64,000 nt of DNA from Chromatiaceae bacterium (lineage in GTDB: Bacteria > Pseudomonadota > Gammaproteobacteria > Chromatiales > Chromatiaceae). Positions within the stretch are counted from its first letter, which is position 1; every line of letters starts with the position of its first letter. The DNA lies in contig JACKMX010000002.1 in the NCBI GenBank assembly GCA_024235175.1, forward strand, positions 558,001-622,000, written 5' to 3'. Made by a program: the position numbers and the translations under genes. The notes under the pieces were generated by a model, which did not search any database, was not told where the DNA came from, and was given only the letters and a program-made list of their open reading frames with translations. Shown in pieces: positions 45,264 to 54,324 of this stretch.

Positions 45264-46976
45264 ATGTATTATCCCTCGCAAAAAAAGCCGTCTCGCAGGC
45301 TCTATACATTCCCAGGGGGACTGCATCTGCCCGAGAACAAGGCCCAGTCCACGACAACAGCTACCGTAAAAGCCGCGCTGCCCAGGAAGTTGATTCTACC
45401 TATTCAGCAGCATATCGGCGCGCCCGCGCAGGTATTGGTAAAAGTCGGCGAACGGGTTCTGAAAGGCGCAATGATCGCCAATCCGCAGGGAAGAATCAGC
45501 GCCTCCGTGCATGCTCCCAGCTCCGGCATCGTCAGCGAAATCAGCGAGCACCCGGTAGCTCACCCATCCGGCCTCCCGGCGCTTTGTATTGTGATAGAGA
45601 CCGATGGCGAGGATGAATGGGGCGAGCTGCCGCCGGCTATTGATGATTTCAGGCTTTGTGAACCCGGGCTGCTGTTGGAGCGTATCCGGACTTCGGGAAT
45701 TGTTGGTTTGGGCGGCGCCTCCTTTCCCACCAATATCAAACTGGAGCCAAAAAAAGAACGGCGCATAGACACGCTGGTGATCAACGCAGCGGAGTGTGAG
45801 CCTTTCATCACCTGCGACGACATGCTGATGCGGGACCGGCCACAAGAGATCCTTGAAGGCATCACTATCATGAAGCATCTGGTCGGTGCCGCCAGCTGTC
45901 TTATCGGCATAGAAGACAACAAGCCCGAAGCAATTGCCGCGATGACCAAAGTCATCTCTGAACAGGAAGTCGATAACATTGAGCTGGTGGTCATCCCCAC
46001 GCTCTACCCGAGCGGCGGCGAAAGACAGCTTATCCGGGTGCTCACCGGCAAGGAGGTCCCCTCGGGTAAGCTGCCCGCCAGTATCGGTATTGTCTGCAAC
46101 AACGTGGGAACCGCCGCAGCGGTTGCAGATGCCGTGCTACGCGGCCGGCCACTCATCTCGCGCTACATTACTGTCACCGGGGAGGGGGTGGCCAACCCCC
46201 GCAACCTGGAAGCTCTGATCGGAACCAGCGGCAGCGAACTGATCGAACAGGCGGGTGGATACACCGGAGAGGCCGCTCGCCTGATCATGGGCGGCCCGAT
46301 GATGGGTTTTACGCTGCACACCGATAAAGTTCCGATCGTGAAGGCAAGCAACTGCCTGCTGGCCGCGAGCACTCGGGAGGCACCCGATCCGGGATTGGCG
46401 ACTGCCTGCATCCGTTGCGGCAAGTGCGCCGAGGTCTGTCCGGTCAGCCTGCTGCCGCAGCAGATGTACTGGTATGCCCGCGCCAAGGATCTGGAGAAAA
46501 CCCAAGAGTACAACCTGTTTGACTGCATCGAATGCGGCTGCTGTTCGCACGTCTGTCCGGCGCATATTCCGCTGGTGCAGTATTTCCGTTTCGCCAAAAA
46601 CGAATGCTGGGACCAGGAGCGGGAAAAGAAGAGCGCAGAGCTGGCACGGATGCGGCACGAAGCGAAACTTGCCCGTTTGGCCCGTCTGGAAGCGGAAAAA
46701 ATTGCGCGGGCGCAGAAGAAAAAAGCCGCGCTTGCAAGGAGCGCCTCCACGAACAAGGGATCAGACGCAGCCGGTGATCCCAAAAAGGCAGCCATAGAGG
46801 CAGCTCTGAAGCGCGCCGCGGAAAAAAAAGCGAGACTTGCCGAGGAGGGTGTCAAACCACAAAACACGGATAATCTCACCGACGCCCAGCGCCGGCAGGT
46901 GCAACAGGCGGACGCCCGCAGAAAAGCCCTTGGTGATGGCGACACTCGACAGGCCAGTGAACAACAGGACCGCTGA
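45264..46976 (+). CDS. rsxC: Rnf/Rsx complex subunit C (NADH-binding)
   Basis: Peripheral subunit that binds FMN and NADH, related to the 51 kDa subunit of complex I. The 570-residue protein starts MYYPSQKKPSRRLYTFPGGL. It has the FMN/NADH loop GLGGASFPTNIKL and NAAECEPFITCDD, and two 4Fe-4S motifs, CIRCGKCAEVCP and CIECGCCSHVCP. A charged Ala/Lys/Arg-rich C-terminal tail of about 110 residues contains KKAALARSAS and AALKRAAEKKAR, as in enterobacterial RsxC but shorter. The ATG at 45264 is chosen because the upstream frame lies within rsxB. Confidence 0.96.
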   Translation: MYYPSQKKPSRRLYTFPGGLHLPENKAQSTTTATVKAALPRKLILPIQQHIGAPAQVLVKVGERVLKGAMIANPQGRISASVHAPSSGIVSEISEHPVAHPSGLPALCIVIETDGEDEWGELPPAIDDFRLCEPGLLLERIRTSGIVGLGGASFPTNIKLEPKKERRIDTLVINAAECEPFITCDDMLMRDRPQEILEGITIMKHLVGAASCLIGIEDNKPEAIAAMTKVISEQEVDNIELVVIPTLYPSGGERQLIRVLTGKEVPSGKLPASIGIVCNNVGTAAAVADAVLRGRPLISRYITVTGEGVANPRNLEALIGTSGSELIEQAGGYTGEAARLIMGGPMMGFTLHTDKVPIVKASNCLLAASTREAPDPGLATACIRCGKCAEVCPVSLLPQQMYWYARAKDLEKTQEYNLFDCIECGCCSHVCPAHIPLVQYFRFAKNECWDQEREKKSAELARMRHEAKLARLARLEAEKIARAQKKKAALARSASTNKGSDAAGDPKKAAIEAALKRAAEKKARLAEEGVKPQNTDNLTDAQRRQVQQADARRKALGDGDTRQASEQQDR

Positions 46977-46979
46977 CAG

Positions 46980-48023
46980 ATGCAATTCGCCACCATTACC
47001 TCACCACATACGGACCGACCCAACAGCGTCACTGTTACCATGTTATGGGTAATTATCGCGCTGCTTCCCGGTGCTGTGGCCATGGCCTGGTACTTCGGCT
47101 GGGGAGTCATCATACACATGCTGCTGGCCAGCGCTGCAGCCGTGGCAGCGGAAGCTTTTGTGCTGAAACTGCGGGCCAGACCGGTAATGCCGGCGATAAG
47201 CGATTTGAGCGCCGTAGTGACAGCACTGCTGCTGGCTGTCGCGCTGCCGCCGCTGCTGCCCTGGTGGTTGACCGTTCTGGGGATCGTTTTCGCTATCGTC
47301 GTAGCCAAGCAGTTGTACGGTGGTATTGGGTATAACCCGTTCAACCCGGCCATGATCGGTTATGTGCTGCTGCTGGTCTCCTATCCGGTGGAGATGACCA
47401 CCTGGCTGCCGCCGATCATGTTGAACCAGAACCCGCTCGATTTCACGCAGACACTGAGTGCGATATTCGTCGGCACTCTGCCTCCAGGTCTGGATTGGGA
47501 CGCTCTCTCAGCGGCAACACCGCTGGATGAGATGCGCAACCAGCTCAACCAGAACAGGATGATCAGCGAAATCCGCCAGAGCCCGCTGTGGGGCGATTTC
47601 GGCGGACTGGGCTGGGAGTGGGTCGGAAACTGGTATCTGCTGGGCGGTGCGATCCTGCTCTACAAGCGGATTATCAGTTGGCATATCCCGGTCTCCATGC
47701 TGGGCGCGGTGCTGGTGATGGCCATGCTGTTCCACTTCCTGGACCAGGAGAGCCACCCCTTCGGCCTGTTTCATATTTTCAGTGGAGGCACCCTGCTCGG
47801 CGCCTTTTTCATTGCCACCGATCCGGTAACGGCAGCAACCACCAAGAAGGGGCAACTGATTTACGGCGCCTGTATCGGGTTGATCACCTATGTCATCCGC
47901 CGTTGGGGAGGCTATCCGGATGCGGTTGCCTTCGCCGTCCTGCTGATGAACATGGCGGCTCCTATGATCGACTACTACACCCAACCAAGGGTTTTCGGCC
48001 AGCGGGACGCGGGCGATGATTAA
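46980..48023 (+). CDS. rsxD: Rnf/Rsx complex subunit D
   Basis: Integral membrane subunit of 347 residues with about ten helices that carries covalently bound FMN. The flavinylation region is SGGTLLGAFFIATDPVTAAT, followed by KKGQLIYGACIGLITYVIRR. It is related to NqrB. Its end overlaps rsxG by 8 bases. Confidence 0.95.
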   Translation: MQFATITSPHTDRPNSVTVTMLWVIIALLPGAVAMAWYFGWGVIIHMLLASAAAVAAEAFVLKLRARPVMPAISDLSAVVTALLLAVALPPLLPWWLTVLGIVFAIVVAKQLYGGIGYNPFNPAMIGYVLLLVSYPVEMTTWLPPIMLNQNPLDFTQTLSAIFVGTLPPGLDWDALSAATPLDEMRNQLNQNRMISEIRQSPLWGDFGGLGWEWVGNWYLLGGAILLYKRIISWHIPVSMLGAVLVMAMLFHFLDQESHPFGLFHIFSGGTLLGAFFIATDPVTAATTKKGQLIYGACIGLITYVIRRWGGYPDAVAFAVLLMNMAAPMIDYYTQPRVFGQRDAGDD

Positions 48024-48624
48024 ACACCCGATCACACTGGCCGGCATAGTGCTCTTTCTGTTTGCTGTCGCCGGTGTGGGTCTGGTGGCGCTGGTTCACC
48101 AGCAGACCGAAGCCCGGATTATTGCCAACGAACGGCAGGCACTGCTGGATCAGTTAAACGCGCTTGTCCCGGCCCACACAATCGACAATGACATCGTCAG
48201 CGATGTTATAACCGTCAGCGCACCAGACCGCCTCGGCGGAAAGGAGACCCAAGTACACCTTGGTCGCAAGGCAGGCAAACCTGTGGCCGCGGTTTTCACC
48301 TCCATAGTGCCGGACGGATACAGCGGCCCGATCAAGTTGCTGGTAGCGGTGCGCATCGACGGCAGCCTTGGGGGGGTTCGGGTGATTTCCCACAAGGAGA
48401 CGCCCGGGCTTGGTGACAAAGTGGAGGAACGCAAATCCGACTGGATCTTCGGCTTCGAAAACAGATCGCTGCAAGATCCGCTTCCCGCCAAATGGAAAGT
48501 GAAAAAGGACGGCGGAGTGTTCGATCAGTTTACCGGCGCGACCATCACCCCAAGGTCGATCGTACTTGCGGTAAAAAACACGCTTATCTATTTTCGCGAC
48601 CGGGGTGAGTCGCTGTTTCAATAA
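48016..48624 (+). CDS. rsxG: Rnf/Rsx complex subunit G (FMN-binding)
   Basis: A 202-residue subunit with one N-terminal helix and a periplasmic FMN-binding domain. The covalent FMN attachment threonine is in DQFTGATITPRSIVLAVK. VISHKETPGLGDKVEERKSD is the family block before it. It overlaps rsxD and lies 14 bases before rsxE. Confidence 0.95.
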   Translation: MIKHPITLAGIVLFLFAVAGVGLVALVHQQTEARIIANERQALLDQLNALVPAHTIDNDIVSDVITVSAPDRLGGKETQVHLGRKAGKPVAAVFTSIVPDGYSGPIKLLVAVRIDGSLGGVRVISHKETPGLGDKVEERKSDWIFGFENRSLQDPLPAKWKVKKDGGVFDQFTGATITPRSIVLAVKNTLIYFRDRGESLFQ

Positions 48625-48638
48625 CCTGGACCCCAAGT

Positions 48639-49334
48639 ATGGCAACGAACGGCTATGGCAGATTGATCAAAGACGGCCTCTGGAACAACAACCAGGCGCT
48701 GGTGGCGCTGCTCGGACTCTGTCCCCTGCTCGCAGTCACCAACAGTGCGGTAAACGGACTGGGATTGGGCTTGGCAACTCTGGTCGTGATCACCCTCTCC
48801 AACGCGACGGTCTCTCTCATCCGCAACTGGGTCCGGCCGGAGGTACGCCTGCCGGTATTTGTACTGGTCATTGCTTCGTTCGTGACCGCAGTAGAGCTGA
48901 GCATGAACGCATGGTTCTACGAACTCTACAAAATTCTCGGCATATTCATTCCGCTGATCGTCACCAACTGCGCGATCATCGGCCGGGCCGAGGCATTCGC
49001 TTCGAAGAACCCGCTGGGCCGATCGCTGGTGGATGGGCTGGCAATGGGTATAGGCTTTACCCTGGTGTTGACCGTGCTTGGCGCCGTGCGGGAGATCATC
49101 GGTTTGGGCACGATCTTCGCCCAGGCTGACCTGATGTTCGGCGACATTGCCAGCGGGCTCAAAGTTAGTCTTAGCGAAGATTTCAAGGGTATGCTGCTGG
49201 CAATTCTTCCACCGGGTGCATTCATTGGGCTGGGATTCATGATCTCCATCAAGAACATTATCGACAAGCGTCTGGCAAGTTCACGTAAAGCCGCAGCCGC
49301 AACTGCAGCAGAACCGGAACCAACGGCTGTCTGA
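48639..49334 (+). CDS. rsxE: Rnf/Rsx complex subunit E
   Basis: Membrane subunit of 231 residues, a paralogue of RsxA, with NNQALVALLGLCPLLAVTNS (conserved Cys) and IFIPLIVTNCAIIGRAEAFA. The C-terminal cytoplasmic tail is Ala/Glu-rich. It is the last rsx gene; nth follows after 3 bases, as in E. coli. Confidence 0.96.
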   Translation: MATNGYGRLIKDGLWNNNQALVALLGLCPLLAVTNSAVNGLGLGLATLVVITLSNATVSLIRNWVRPEVRLPVFVLVIASFVTAVELSMNAWFYELYKILGIFIPLIVTNCAIIGRAEAFASKNPLGRSLVDGLAMGIGFTLVLTVLGAVREIIGLGTIFAQADLMFGDIASGLKVSLSEDFKGMLLAILPPGAFIGLGFMISIKNIIDKRLASSRKAAAATAAEPEPTAV

Positions 49335-49337
49335 GCC

Positions 49338-49973
49338 ATGAACGCGGCCAAACGCCGGGAAATTTTCGAACGGTTGCGTGCCGGCAATCCCAATCCCGAA
49401 ACCGAACTGAACTACACTACCCCGTTCGAACTGCTGATTGCGGTGGTGCTCTCCGCCCAGGCCACGGATAAGAGCGTCAACAAGGCAACCGCCACACTTT
49501 TTCCGGTTGCGAATACGCCGCGTGCAATTCTCGATCTGGGTGAGGAGGGGTTGAAAAGCCACATACGCACCATCGGACTCTTCAACAGTAAAACGGCCAA
49601 TATTATCAAAACATGCAATATCCTGCTTGCGCATCACAACAGCGCGGTACCGCAGCAGCGCAGGGAGCTCGAAGCGCTACCGGGGGTCGGCAGAAAAACA
49701 GCCAACGTCATACTGAACACTGCCTTCGGTCAACCTACCATGGCCGTGGACACCCATATCTTCCGGGTCTCAAACCGCACCGGGATAGCACCTGGCAAGA
49801 ATGTCCTTGAAGTGGAAAAACGACTGCTCCGGACAATCCCGAAAGAGTTTTTACACGATGCCCACCATTGGCTGATACTGCATGGGCGCTACACTTGCAT
49901 AGCAAGGACACCGAAATGCGGCTCGTGCATCATTGAGGATCTTTGCGAATACCGGTTGAAAAAACTGGATTGA
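49338..49973 (+). CDS. nth: Endonuclease III (DNA glycosylase/AP lyase)
   Basis: Base-excision repair glycosylase for oxidised pyrimidines. The 211-residue protein has the helix-hairpin-helix with catalytic Lys region (LPGVGRKTANVILN), the catalytic Asp in AVDTHIFRVSNR, and the 4Fe-4S loop C-x6-C-x2-C-x5-C in CIARTPKCGSCIIEDLC. Full length. It forms the tail of the rsx operon, a conserved gammaproteobacterial linkage. Confidence 0.97.
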   Translation: MNAAKRREIFERLRAGNPNPETELNYTTPFELLIAVVLSAQATDKSVNKATATLFPVANTPRAILDLGEEGLKSHIRTIGLFNSKTANIIKTCNILLAHHNSAVPQQRRELEALPGVGRKTANVILNTAFGQPTMAVDTHIFRVSNRTGIAPGKNVLEVEKRLLRTIPKEFLHDAHHWLILHGRYTCIARTPKCGSCIIEDLCEYRLKKLD

Positions 49974-50027
49974 CGCGAGTGTTCGCTCAGTAGTTCGAGT
50001 CCGTCCAAGACCATCAGGTATCATTAT

Positions 50028-50471
50028 ATGTTTGGAAACAATCGCATCGAAATACGGCGGGTATTCACCGAAGCCTGGCGCAAGCACCGCGCCAATGTGG
50101 AGGCATCGCCACTGGAAGCATTGATCTCCTCGATCATCGAGCAGCACCCGGAGTATCAGCAGCTGATAGAGAAGCCGGACGCGGCGTTGGATCGCGATTT
50201 TCTTCCCGAAGGAGGGGAGACCAACCCCTTCCTGCACATGGGTATGCACATCACACTGCAGGAGCAGATATCAACCGATCGCCCCCCCGGAATCAGCGCG
50301 CTTTATCAAAGACTGGTAAAAACAGTAGGCGACGCACACGAAGCCGAACACCGGCTGATGGAGTGTCTTGGTCGCATGTTATGGGAGGCTCAATCGGCAG
50401 GAACCATGCCGGATGAGCACTCCTATCTGGAGTGCGTGCAGCAGCTGATTCCCGGGTGGAACAGAAACTGA
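50028..50471 (+). CDS. DUF1841 family protein
   Basis: A 147-residue soluble protein of unknown function. It matches the DUF1841 pattern: MFGNNRIEIRRVFTEAWRKH at the start, the block GGETNPFLHMGMHITLQEQI, RPPGISALYQ and HRLMECLGRMLWEAQ. The family is found across beta- and gammaproteobacteria, often near nth, as here, 54 bases behind it. No catalytic motif is evident. Confidence 0.88.
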   Translation: MFGNNRIEIRRVFTEAWRKHRANVEASPLEALISSIIEQHPEYQQLIEKPDAALDRDFLPEGGETNPFLHMGMHITLQEQISTDRPPGISALYQRLVKTVGDAHEAEHRLMECLGRMLWEAQSAGTMPDEHSYLECVQQLIPGWNRN

Positions 50472-50995
50472 AAGGAGAAACCGGACCTCTCTCTGGATGC
50501 TGATCCACTCCCATTCTCCGGCAGTTGCCTGCCGATGGCGCCTCCTGGAATTGGAATGAATTATTTTTCATATTTCCCCAAATAATTAACAGTAAAGTCG
50601 CAATCGGCCATCTGACCACCGTCAAAGTGACCCGACTGTTTACATTCAACAGGCCTATGGCATCACTCTCCTTTGATTTAAAAGCGCAGTTGACCAAAGC
50701 CCGCACATGCCGCTATGCTCACTCACGAGCCGGAAAAAGTGGACAACCAGACCTAAAAAATAAGAGATGGACTCACCGGAAAGACCCGGAATTTGTCACA
50801 AAATCTCACTAATCCTCGAAAAAAATGAATTATATTTCCTATGCGAAAAAACTGATAACCGGGTTGATTCAGCCAAACTGTTTTGCATCGTTGAAGCCTG
50901 ACCCCGGGGGTGCACAGGCAAGGCAAGTTCCAGACCGTTTTGCGTTATTGTAAACAGTACAACTTAAATGAATGTTAGAGAGGGGTAACCATAAA
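50472..50995. other. Intergenic region before the ABC importer operon
   Basis: About 520 bases with no supported gene; a frame at 50525-50812 lacks a ribosome site and any family resemblance. The stretch is AT-rich near 50810-50860 and again near 50940-50970, where the promoter of the importer operon is expected. I could not assign boxes. No repeat was recognised. Confidence 0.35.
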
Positions 50996-52141
50996 ATGAA
51001 AATCCATAAAACCGTTTCCATGTTAACCGCCGGAATGTTGTTGAGTCTGGGGGCCATAACGGCTCTGGCTGGTGACACTATCAAGGTCGGTACCTTCCTG
51101 GCAGTAACCGGGCCAGCTTCGTTCCTGGGAGATCCCGAGCTGAAGACACTGCAGATGTACATAGACGAAGTGAACGCGGCTGGCGGCGTCGATGGCAAAA
51201 TGGTCGAGTTGATTCACTACGACACCGGCGGCAACGCCAAGGAAGCGGTCAATTTCGTAAAGCGGCTGATTCAGAAAGATAAGGTGGACGTTATTGTGGG
51301 TGGTTCAACCTCCGGCACTACTCTGGCTGTAATGCCGCTGGTGGACAGCAGTAAAGTTCCTTTCATCTCCCTGGCCGGAGCGGTAAGTATCATCCACCCG
51401 GTGCAGAAGTGGACTTTCAAGACCCCGCATACCGACGCGATGGCGGCGGCCAAGATATTCGGCGATATGCAGCGCCGGGGCATCACCAGGGTGGCTCTGA
51501 TCAGCGGCAGCGGCGGCTTCGACAAATCGGGCCGGGCTCAAAGCCTGGAGCTTGCACCCCAGTATGGCATCACTATAGTGTCTGACGAGTCCTACGGTGC
51601 AAAAGATACCGACATGACTGCTCAGCTGACCAAGATCCGCGACACCGATGCCCAGGCTATTCTCAATTTCGGTTTTGGCACAGGCCCTGCGATCGTCACC
51701 AAGAATGTGCGTCAGCTGGGGATAACCTTGCCGCTGTACCAGTCACACGGTGTGGCTTCCAAGAAGTATATCGAACTTGCCGGAGATGCAGCCGAGGGTG
51801 TACGCCTGCCGGCAGCGGCACTACTGGTAGCCGACCAGCTGCCCGATTCAGACCCCCAGAAAGCGGTGCTGGTGGCGTACAAGTCCAAATTCGAAACTGC
51901 TCATGGAGACGTCTCCACCTTCGGAGGTCACGCCTATGATGGTCTGTATATGGCACTGGAGGCGATTGACCGGGCCAACTCCACAGACAAAGCCAAGGTC
52001 CGTGATGAGATCGAAAAAACCACCGGCTTCATAGGTACAGGCGGCATCTTCAACATGAGCCCAACCGATCACCTGGGCCTCGGCATCGATGCATTCAAGA
52101 TGCTGGAGATCAAAAACGGTGACTGGACCATCATTCAATAA
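50996..52141 (+). CDS. ABC importer substrate-binding protein, branched-chain amino acid (LivK) type
   Basis: Periplasmic binding protein of 381 residues with a signal peptide (MKIHKTVSMLTAGMLLSLGA then ITALAGD; no lipobox). It belongs to the type I periplasmic binding fold, Leu/Ile/Val-binding family: KVGTFLAVTGPASFLGDPEL, DTGGNAKEAVNFVKRLIQKD and VDVIVGGSTSGTTLAVMPLV. GAGGGG precedes the ATG at 50996. The ligand need not be an amino acid; members of this family also bind amides, aromatic acids, urea and short-chain or dicarboxylic acids. It is the first gene of a five-gene importer set. Confidence 0.9.
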   Translation: MKIHKTVSMLTAGMLLSLGAITALAGDTIKVGTFLAVTGPASFLGDPELKTLQMYIDEVNAAGGVDGKMVELIHYDTGGNAKEAVNFVKRLIQKDKVDVIVGGSTSGTTLAVMPLVDSSKVPFISLAGAVSIIHPVQKWTFKTPHTDAMAAAKIFGDMQRRGITRVALISGSGGFDKSGRAQSLELAPQYGITIVSDESYGAKDTDMTAQLTKIRDTDAQAILNFGFGTGPAIVTKNVRQLGITLPLYQSHGVASKKYIELAGDAAEGVRLPAAALLVADQLPDSDPQKAVLVAYKSKFETAHGDVSTFGGHAYDGLYMALEAIDRANSTDKAKVRDEIEKTTGFIGTGGIFNMSPTDHLGLGIDAFKMLEIKNGDWTIIQ

Positions 52142-52450
52142 GGAATCCTCCATACAGGTTGGGATGAGCATTACGCATCGCGGAAAGGGTGCACATACAG
52201 CCCCGGAGCGGATATCGCAGCGCTCACTCCAACCTGACCACTCCCTCCAAGTGACTGTTGCAATCGCTTGATCTCTTCCCTCAGAGCAGGTGCAGTAAAA
52301 GCCCCCTCTCCCTCGTGAGCGAGATGACTGCAAGGATGCAGGAGGTAGAGTAACGCAAGGAGCGGTTTCCAGGGGTTGGGGTGATGGTATAAATGACGAA
52401 CTCTGTTTTAATAGTGCGTTTCTGGCCGGAAAATATTTAACGACGACACC
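52142..52450. repeat. Structured non-coding gap within the importer operon
   Basis: The 309 bases between the binding protein and first permease hold two repeat-like units. CAGGTTGGGATGAGC (52155-52169) pairs with GCTCACTCCAACCTG (52222-52236), 13 of 15 bases. Further on, CCCCCTCTCCCTC (about 52302) and GGGGTTGGGGTGATGG (about 52373) look like two halves of the common CCCTCACCCCAACCCTCTCC-type palindrome, split by a GATGACTGCAAGGATGCAGG-type stretch. The stem could modulate expression of binding protein over permeases, as REP-type stems do. Confidence 0.5.
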
Positions 52451-53329
52451 ATGTTCGATCAGATTCTCCAATTCGTTCTGACCGGGATTACCGTGGGGGC
52501 CACCTACGCACTGGTCGCGCTTGGCTTCGCCATCATCTTCAACGCATCAGATGTGGTGAACTTCTCACAAGGCGAATTCGTGATGATCGGTGCCATGAGC
52601 ACCATAGCCTTCTCCGCAGGAGAGGGCCTGCCGCTCTGGCTTGCTGCCGTAGGCGCCGTGCTGTTGGCGATCTGCGTCGGCATGATGCTGCAACGCTTCG
52701 CCATCGCACCGGCCAGAGGTGCTTCGGTGGTCACCACCATTATCATCACCATAGGTGCATCCATATTCCTGCGCGGTGTGGCTCTGTTGCTCTGGGGCAA
52801 GGATATCTTCGGCATGCCACACTTCTCCGGTGAGCAGCCGATTCAGATCGGCGAGGCGACACTGTTGCCGCAGAACCTCTGGGTTATGGGCGGCGCTGCG
52901 GTACTGGTGCTGGGAGTTCACTACTTCTTCAATTACACGACCAACGGCAAGGCAATCCTGGCCTGCTCCTGCAACCGCACCGCAGCTCACCTGGTGGGTA
53001 TCAACGTGAGTATGATGATGCTGATCGCTTACGGACTCTCCGCGCTGCTTGGCTCTTTGGCAGGTATTCTGGTGGCACCTATCACCTTCACCTCCTATGA
53101 CGCGGGAGTCATGCTCGGCCTGAAGGGTTTCTCCGCCGCTATTCTCGGTGGTATGGGTAACCCCATGGGTGCAGTGGCCGGGGGTCTGCTGCTTGGCCTG
53201 ATCGAATCGCTGGCGGCGGGTTTGATCTCATCCGGGTACAAGGATGCGATCGGCTTCATCATATTGCTTCTGGTGCTCTTTTTGAGACCCAGCGGCATCT
53301 TCGGCAAAGCTTCGACAGAGCGCGTATGA
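52451..53329 (+). CDS. ABC importer permease, LivH type
   Basis: Membrane permease of 292 residues with about eight helices: TGITVGATYALVALGFAIIF and ASDVVNFSQGEFVMIGAMST at the start, and GFSAAILGGMGNPMGAVAGG with LLLGLIESLAAGLISSGYKD near the end. These are hallmarks of LivH-type permeases. It overlaps the next permease by 4 bases (ATGA). The ribosome site is weak, and the gap upstream may lower its expression relative to the binding protein. Confidence 0.93.
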   Translation: MFDQILQFVLTGITVGATYALVALGFAIIFNASDVVNFSQGEFVMIGAMSTIAFSAGEGLPLWLAAVGAVLLAICVGMMLQRFAIAPARGASVVTTIIITIGASIFLRGVALLLWGKDIFGMPHFSGEQPIQIGEATLLPQNLWVMGGAAVLVLGVHYFFNYTTNGKAILACSCNRTAAHLVGINVSMMMLIAYGLSALLGSLAGILVAPITFTSYDAGVMLGLKGFSAAILGGMGNPMGAVAGGLLLGLIESLAAGLISSGYKDAIGFIILLLVLFLRPSGIFGKASTERV

Positions 53330-54324
53330 GTTATCTCCGCGGGTTTTATCTCCTGACGGCAGCTGCGCTGCTGCTGCCGCTCGTTTTTCCCGACAACTAC
53401 TATGTCACCGTTGTGGGCGTGACCGCCGCGCTGCATGCGATCCTGGCGGTTAGCCTCAATCTGCTGATGGGATACGCCGGACAGATATCTCTCGGACATG
53501 CGGGATTTTTCGGTATCGGCGCCTACGCCTCCGCCATTCTCACGACCCGTTACGGCTGGAATCCCTGGCCTGCCATATTGGCCGGCCTGGTCCTGACCGG
53601 CATCATCGCCTTTGCCCTGGCACGCCCGATTCTGCGCCTGAAGGGACACTATCTGGCGATGGCGACACTGGGACTGGGCATCATTATCAATATCGTACTG
53701 GTGCAGACAGGAGAACTGACCGGTGGACCCGACGGCCTGGGCGGGATACCCACCCTCTCCCTGTTCGGTTGGAACGTGAACTCTGACTTGCGCTGGTACA
53801 TCGTTATCGTCTGCGTAATGCTGCTGGTGGTATGGCTGGCGCTCAACATTATCAACTCACGCAGCGGCCGCGCGCTGCGCGCGCTGCACGGCTCCGAAGT
53901 GGCGGCGGAGATGATGGGCATCAACACCACGGCAACAAAAACCGGCGTGTTCGTGCTGGCGGCTTTGATCGCTTCTCTGGCCGGCAGCCTGTTTGCCTAC
54001 CAACAATCTTTCGTCAGTCCGGATTCGTTCAGTTTCTTCTTCTCCATCGAACTGGTGACCATGGTGGTTCTGGGAGGAATGGCCTCAACCTATGGTGCCA
54101 TCATGGGCGCTGTCATCCTAACCTTCCTGCCCGAACTGCTGGTGGTGTTCGAGGAATATGAGGTGATGATTTTCGGGGCAATTCTGATGCTGATGATGAT
54201 TTTTCTTCCGCAGGGACTGTTTGTCGGCATACAGAGTCTGTTGCGCAGAGTCGGCCGTAACAGAAGTGAGTTGGCCGGCCCGGATACCGGTGAGCCGGAG
54301 GAGAGCGGTCGTGGCGCTGCTTAA
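53326..54324 (+). CDS. ABC importer permease, LivM type
   Basis: Second permease, 332 residues, about ten helices. LNLLMGYAGQISLGHAGFFG is the LivM signature; ELVTMVVLGGMASTYGAIMG is the typical distal block. It forms a heterodimer with the LivH-type subunit. Its 3' end overlaps the first ATPase gene by 14 bases. Confidence 0.93.
   Translation: MSYLRGFYLLTAAALLLPLVFPDNYYVTVVGVTAALHAILAVSLNLLMGYAGQISLGHAGFFGIGAYASAILTTRYGWNPWPAILAGLVLTGIIAFALARPILRLKGHYLAMATLGLGIIINIVLVQTGELTGGPDGLGGIPTLSLFGWNVNSDLRWYIVIVCVMLLVVWLALNIINSRSGRALRALHGSEVAAEMMGINTTATKTGVFVLAALIASLAGSLFAYQQSFVSPDSFSFFFSIELVTMVVLGGMASTYGAIMGAVILTFLPELLVVFEEYEVMIFGAILMLMMIFLPQGLFVGIQSLLRRVGRNRSELAGPDTGEPEESGRGAA

Noticed and set aside
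46163..47353. Minus-strand open frame of 396 codons across rsxC and rsxD
   Set aside because: It spans the junction of two well-identified genes on the other strand and resembles nothing.
50525..50812. Frame of 95 codons upstream of the importer
   Set aside because: No Shine-Dalgarno sequence, unusual composition and no resemblance to known proteins.
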